NCBI GenBank assembly: GCA_029204225.1
Contig: CM055110.1
Coordinates: 48,591,024 to 48,655,023, forward strand
Source of the DNA: Diphasiastrum complanatum
Taxonomy: Eukaryota; Streptophyta; Lycopodiopsida; Lycopodiales; Lycopodiaceae
Length of the DNA stretch: 64,000 nt
Reading direction: 5' to 3'
Made by a program: the position numbers and the translations under genes. Under the pieces are notes generated by a model. The model was not told where the DNA came from. It did no database searches and saw only the letters and a list, made by a program, of their open reading frames with translations. Shown in pieces: positions 61,178 to 64,000 of the stretch (the stretch's first letter is position 1; every line of letters starts with the position of its first letter).

Positions 61178-61681
61178 CTATTTGATGTTTTTGTTTAAAA
61201 CATCTGTGGATCTACACTTGAAGCATTTTTTTGGTCCTAATGGACAATCAATATGGTTAAGAAAATACTTCCTTTGATTTACTAGTGTGGCCTTCAAAGA
61301 TCGAATGACCATGACTAACTTTGGGTTGTATGTTCCTTGTACATGAGGCTTTTTGATTCTTTGCATGTATGCTTCCAATGTCTCATCATCAAATTCTTCA
61401 TCATGCTGAGCATGAGTCTTGGTCTTCTTGATTCTGTCCATGCGATTTAAGCTTCTTGATGCAAAAGGTCTCTTGAACAATGGATGGAGCTCTTTGATCT
61501 TCTTTTTATTTCTACTTCCATTTCGATGACTTTCCTGCAACTCAATTCTTCTTCTTCTCAGATGAGAAGATGACGACTTTGCTGATGTAGATGGAGATGA
61601 CGATATCAAAGGAGAAGAGCTTGGAGCACTTTGTGAAGAGCTGGTCATCTTTGTTGGAGCAAAAGCACCTTCTTGAAACAC
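61178..61681 (-). CDS. unrecognised Ser-rich basic protein
   Basis: 167-codon open minus-strand frame. The N-terminus is Ser-rich (MTSSSQSAPSSSPLISSSPS), followed by basic clusters (HLRRRRIELQ, GSRNKKKIKE), an acidic patch (HDEEFDDETLEAYMQRIKKP) and a Cys-containing end (DCPLGPKKCFKCRSTDVLNK). The CX2C near the C-terminus could be half of a zinc site. No family recognised. It may be a retroelement Gag-like or accessory ORF: a PBS-like sequence TGGTATCAGGGCTAAGG lies upstream on the same strand (61927-61943), about 245 bp from the start. Confidence 0.4.
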   Translation of the reverse strand: MFQEGAFAPTKMTSSSQSAPSSSPLISSSPSTSAKSSSSHLRRRRIELQESHRNGSRNKKKIKELHPLFKRPFASRSLNRMDRIKKTKTHAQHDEEFDDETLEAYMQRIKKPHVQGTYNPKLVMVIRSLKATLVNQRKYFLNHIDCPLGPKKCFKCRSTDVLNKNIK

Positions 61682-61926
61682 AAATTTTGGAAACTACAAT
61701 TCTTGTGGCATTGGGTTGGAAACAAATAAAAATCTGAAGATCTAACTCTCTAGGATCACCTAGTTGTAGATGGTTTTCTATTGCATTGAAAAAGTCTTGT
61801 AAGAAAAAGAAAAAGAGATAAGAGCAGATGGGAAGTCAATTCGAAAGTAAAGATGTAGAGTTCAATGGGTTGGTATCTACTTTATGCAAAAGAAAGAAAC
61901 CCTCACAAGAAATTCACAAAATGTAA

Positions 61927-61943
61927 AACCTTAGCCCTGATAC
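61927..61943 (-). promoter_or_regulatory. possible tRNA-Met-type primer-binding site
   Basis: Minus-strand TGGTATCAGGGCTAAGG differs from the canonical TGGTATCAGAGC at one position. If real, the 61178-61681 ORF would be the first ORF of a minus-strand LTR element with its 5' LTR to the right. The LTR was not identified. Confidence 0.4.
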
Positions 61944-62879
<936 letters not shown>

Positions 62880-63479
62880 AATAGGATTTGAGATTTCAAA
62901 GCCTCCAATCCAAATTTGGCATAACTTCCTTGAGCCAAACTTCAAGCTCCTCCTCCAAAGCACCTACACATAATAACAAACAAAGAGGACGAACTAGAGA
63001 GCATAATCCTATAATCCAGCTCTTCATAGGGAGGCACATTTCTTCTTATATAGAGAGTGGAGAAGCATTCCAAAGCGAGTGAGGTGTCAAGTACAAGTGC
63101 ATGAGGTGTGTGGAAGAGTCCAAATAAACTAAAGATGAAGTGGAGTGGATGGGTGAGGTGTACTAGTTTGTGTGAGTGAATGGGTTAGGTGTACAAGTTT
63201 GTAGGAGTTGTTAGGATGAATCGGAAATTGAAGTAAGGGTGTAGGAAGACGTTCCATTCTAGGTGTGAAATAGCCCAGAAGACATGTGGCAAGGTAGGTG
63301 GAAGTAGTTGGCACAAGGTTTAGAATTGGCCTCGTCTTAAATATGGATTTTCATTGTCACAACTTGGGAATTCACCCCAAGTGCAAACTTACTAGGGAAA
63401 GAGCCAAAGTATATGCCCATCTTATTTTGCATAATAATCATTAATTCATTGGCACTTTTTCTTTCTAGAGGTTGCCCAT

Positions 63480-63640
63480 TCTCAATCATGGTGGATAAGG
63501 TCAATAGGGTGATCAATCCCTTGGCCTGGTCTCAATCTTTATAGACTCCTCTGGGCCTCCATTATAGACTTAGAAATAAGCCTTCTTTATAGACTTCTCT
63601 TGGCCTTCATTATAGACTTAGAAATAAGATTCCGTTGTTA
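63480..63640 (-). repeat. dispersed repeat, inverted relative to 13010-13140
   Basis: Contains GATCAATCCCTTGGCCTGGT and two TATAGACTYCTCTKGGCC... TTATAGACTTAGAAATAAG units. The reverse complement aligns with 13010-13140, including the same internal duplication. Confidence 0.7.
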
Positions 63641-63651
63641 ATAGCCTTTAG

Positions 63652-63812
63652 CTTAGAAAGCTTCTTGTTATTGTTCTTGTCCTTCAGGCACTTTCATGAG
63701 TGCCTGCACATATCTTCAAAGAAAGGTGAGTCCTTAAACTTAGAAGGTTTCTTAGTCTTGTTCTTGTTCTCACTTTCATGAGTACCTTCACATACCTTCA
63801 AAGAAAGGTCAA
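63652..63812 (+). repeat. two-copy tandem repeat, unit about 80 bp
   Basis: Two units share CTTAGAARGYTTCTT, TTCTTGTYCTYNNNCACTTTCATGAGT and CTTCAAAGAAAGGT. The second is slightly shorter. Confidence 0.8.
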
Positions 63813-64000
63813 TTTTCATACCATTAGACATGGCTCAATAGAGGTTCTTAGTTCTACAGGTAGTAATACTTGACGTAGGAGTGCCCGTATCCACACTCTC
63901 AGAAGAAGGGTGTGTATATGCTCTTATAAGGACATTCACCGATTCTATACCCTTCCTTGCATCCATACCATCCATAAATTCTCCCACCTTGGCACTGAGG

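Overview
This is eukaryotic DNA from a land plant, most likely a seed plant with a large, repeat-rich genome; a gymnosperm fits but cannot be proven from the sequence. The evidence is several Ty1-copia and Ty3-gypsy LTR retrotransposons at different stages of decay, copia primer-binding sites of the plant initiator-tRNA-Met type (TGGTATCAGAGC), long microsatellites, and a decayed exon of a plant-type BTB/POZ gene. No intact host gene, rRNA, tRNA or CRISPR array was found. Nearly all real coding sequence belongs to mobile elements.

Layout. Bases 1-13000 are gene-poor. They hold the BTB exon remnant (4869-5174, minus), a 499-bp MITE-like element with terminal inverted repeats and a GC-rich minisatellite inside (6011-6509), a fold-back (7161-7355), several low-complexity arrays, and an unrecognised decayed coding region (10226-12223). 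Bases 13900-19431 hold a degraded minus-strand retroelement and a non-autonomous LTR element with no coding capacity (15364-19431). Bases 19510-23930 hold an unrecognised 180-codon ORF, a palindromic repeat array and a copia remnant with an internal inversion.

Bases 23932-58460 are a nested retrotransposon cluster. The base layer is four truncated minus-strand copies of one gypsy family (called C, D, A and B here). Copy D is split by a gag-only copia element (copia-2, 28600-49006). The 3' LTR of copia-2 is itself split by a 15-kb composite of a third family (copia-1, 33621-48661), flanked by a 5-bp target duplication CTATT. The composite is the most striking object in the window. It has a plus-strand LTR at each end. 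In between lie two full-length intact polyproteins in opposite orientations (minus 38348-42328, plus 43818-47786), a third truncated copy, and inverted LTRs. The whole inverted block sits exactly at the primer-binding site of the outer element, and the PBS is repeated on both sides. This looks like a concatemer of sibling cDNAs made during aberrant reverse transcription and integrated once, recently. A gag-plus-unknown-ORF copia fragment (copia-3, 53243-55436) lies between gypsy copies A and B.

Bases 58460-64000 hold remnants of another gypsy lineage (59340-60830), an unrecognised serine-rich ORF (61178-61681), a 210-bp GA microsatellite and short duplicated repeats. One of these is an inverted match to a repeat near 13.0 kb.

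The genes do not form a host pathway. The intact copia-1 polyproteins contain everything needed for an autonomous copia cycle. Copia-2, copia-3 and the 15.4-19.4 kb element look like non-autonomous derivatives that would depend on enzymes supplied by such elements.
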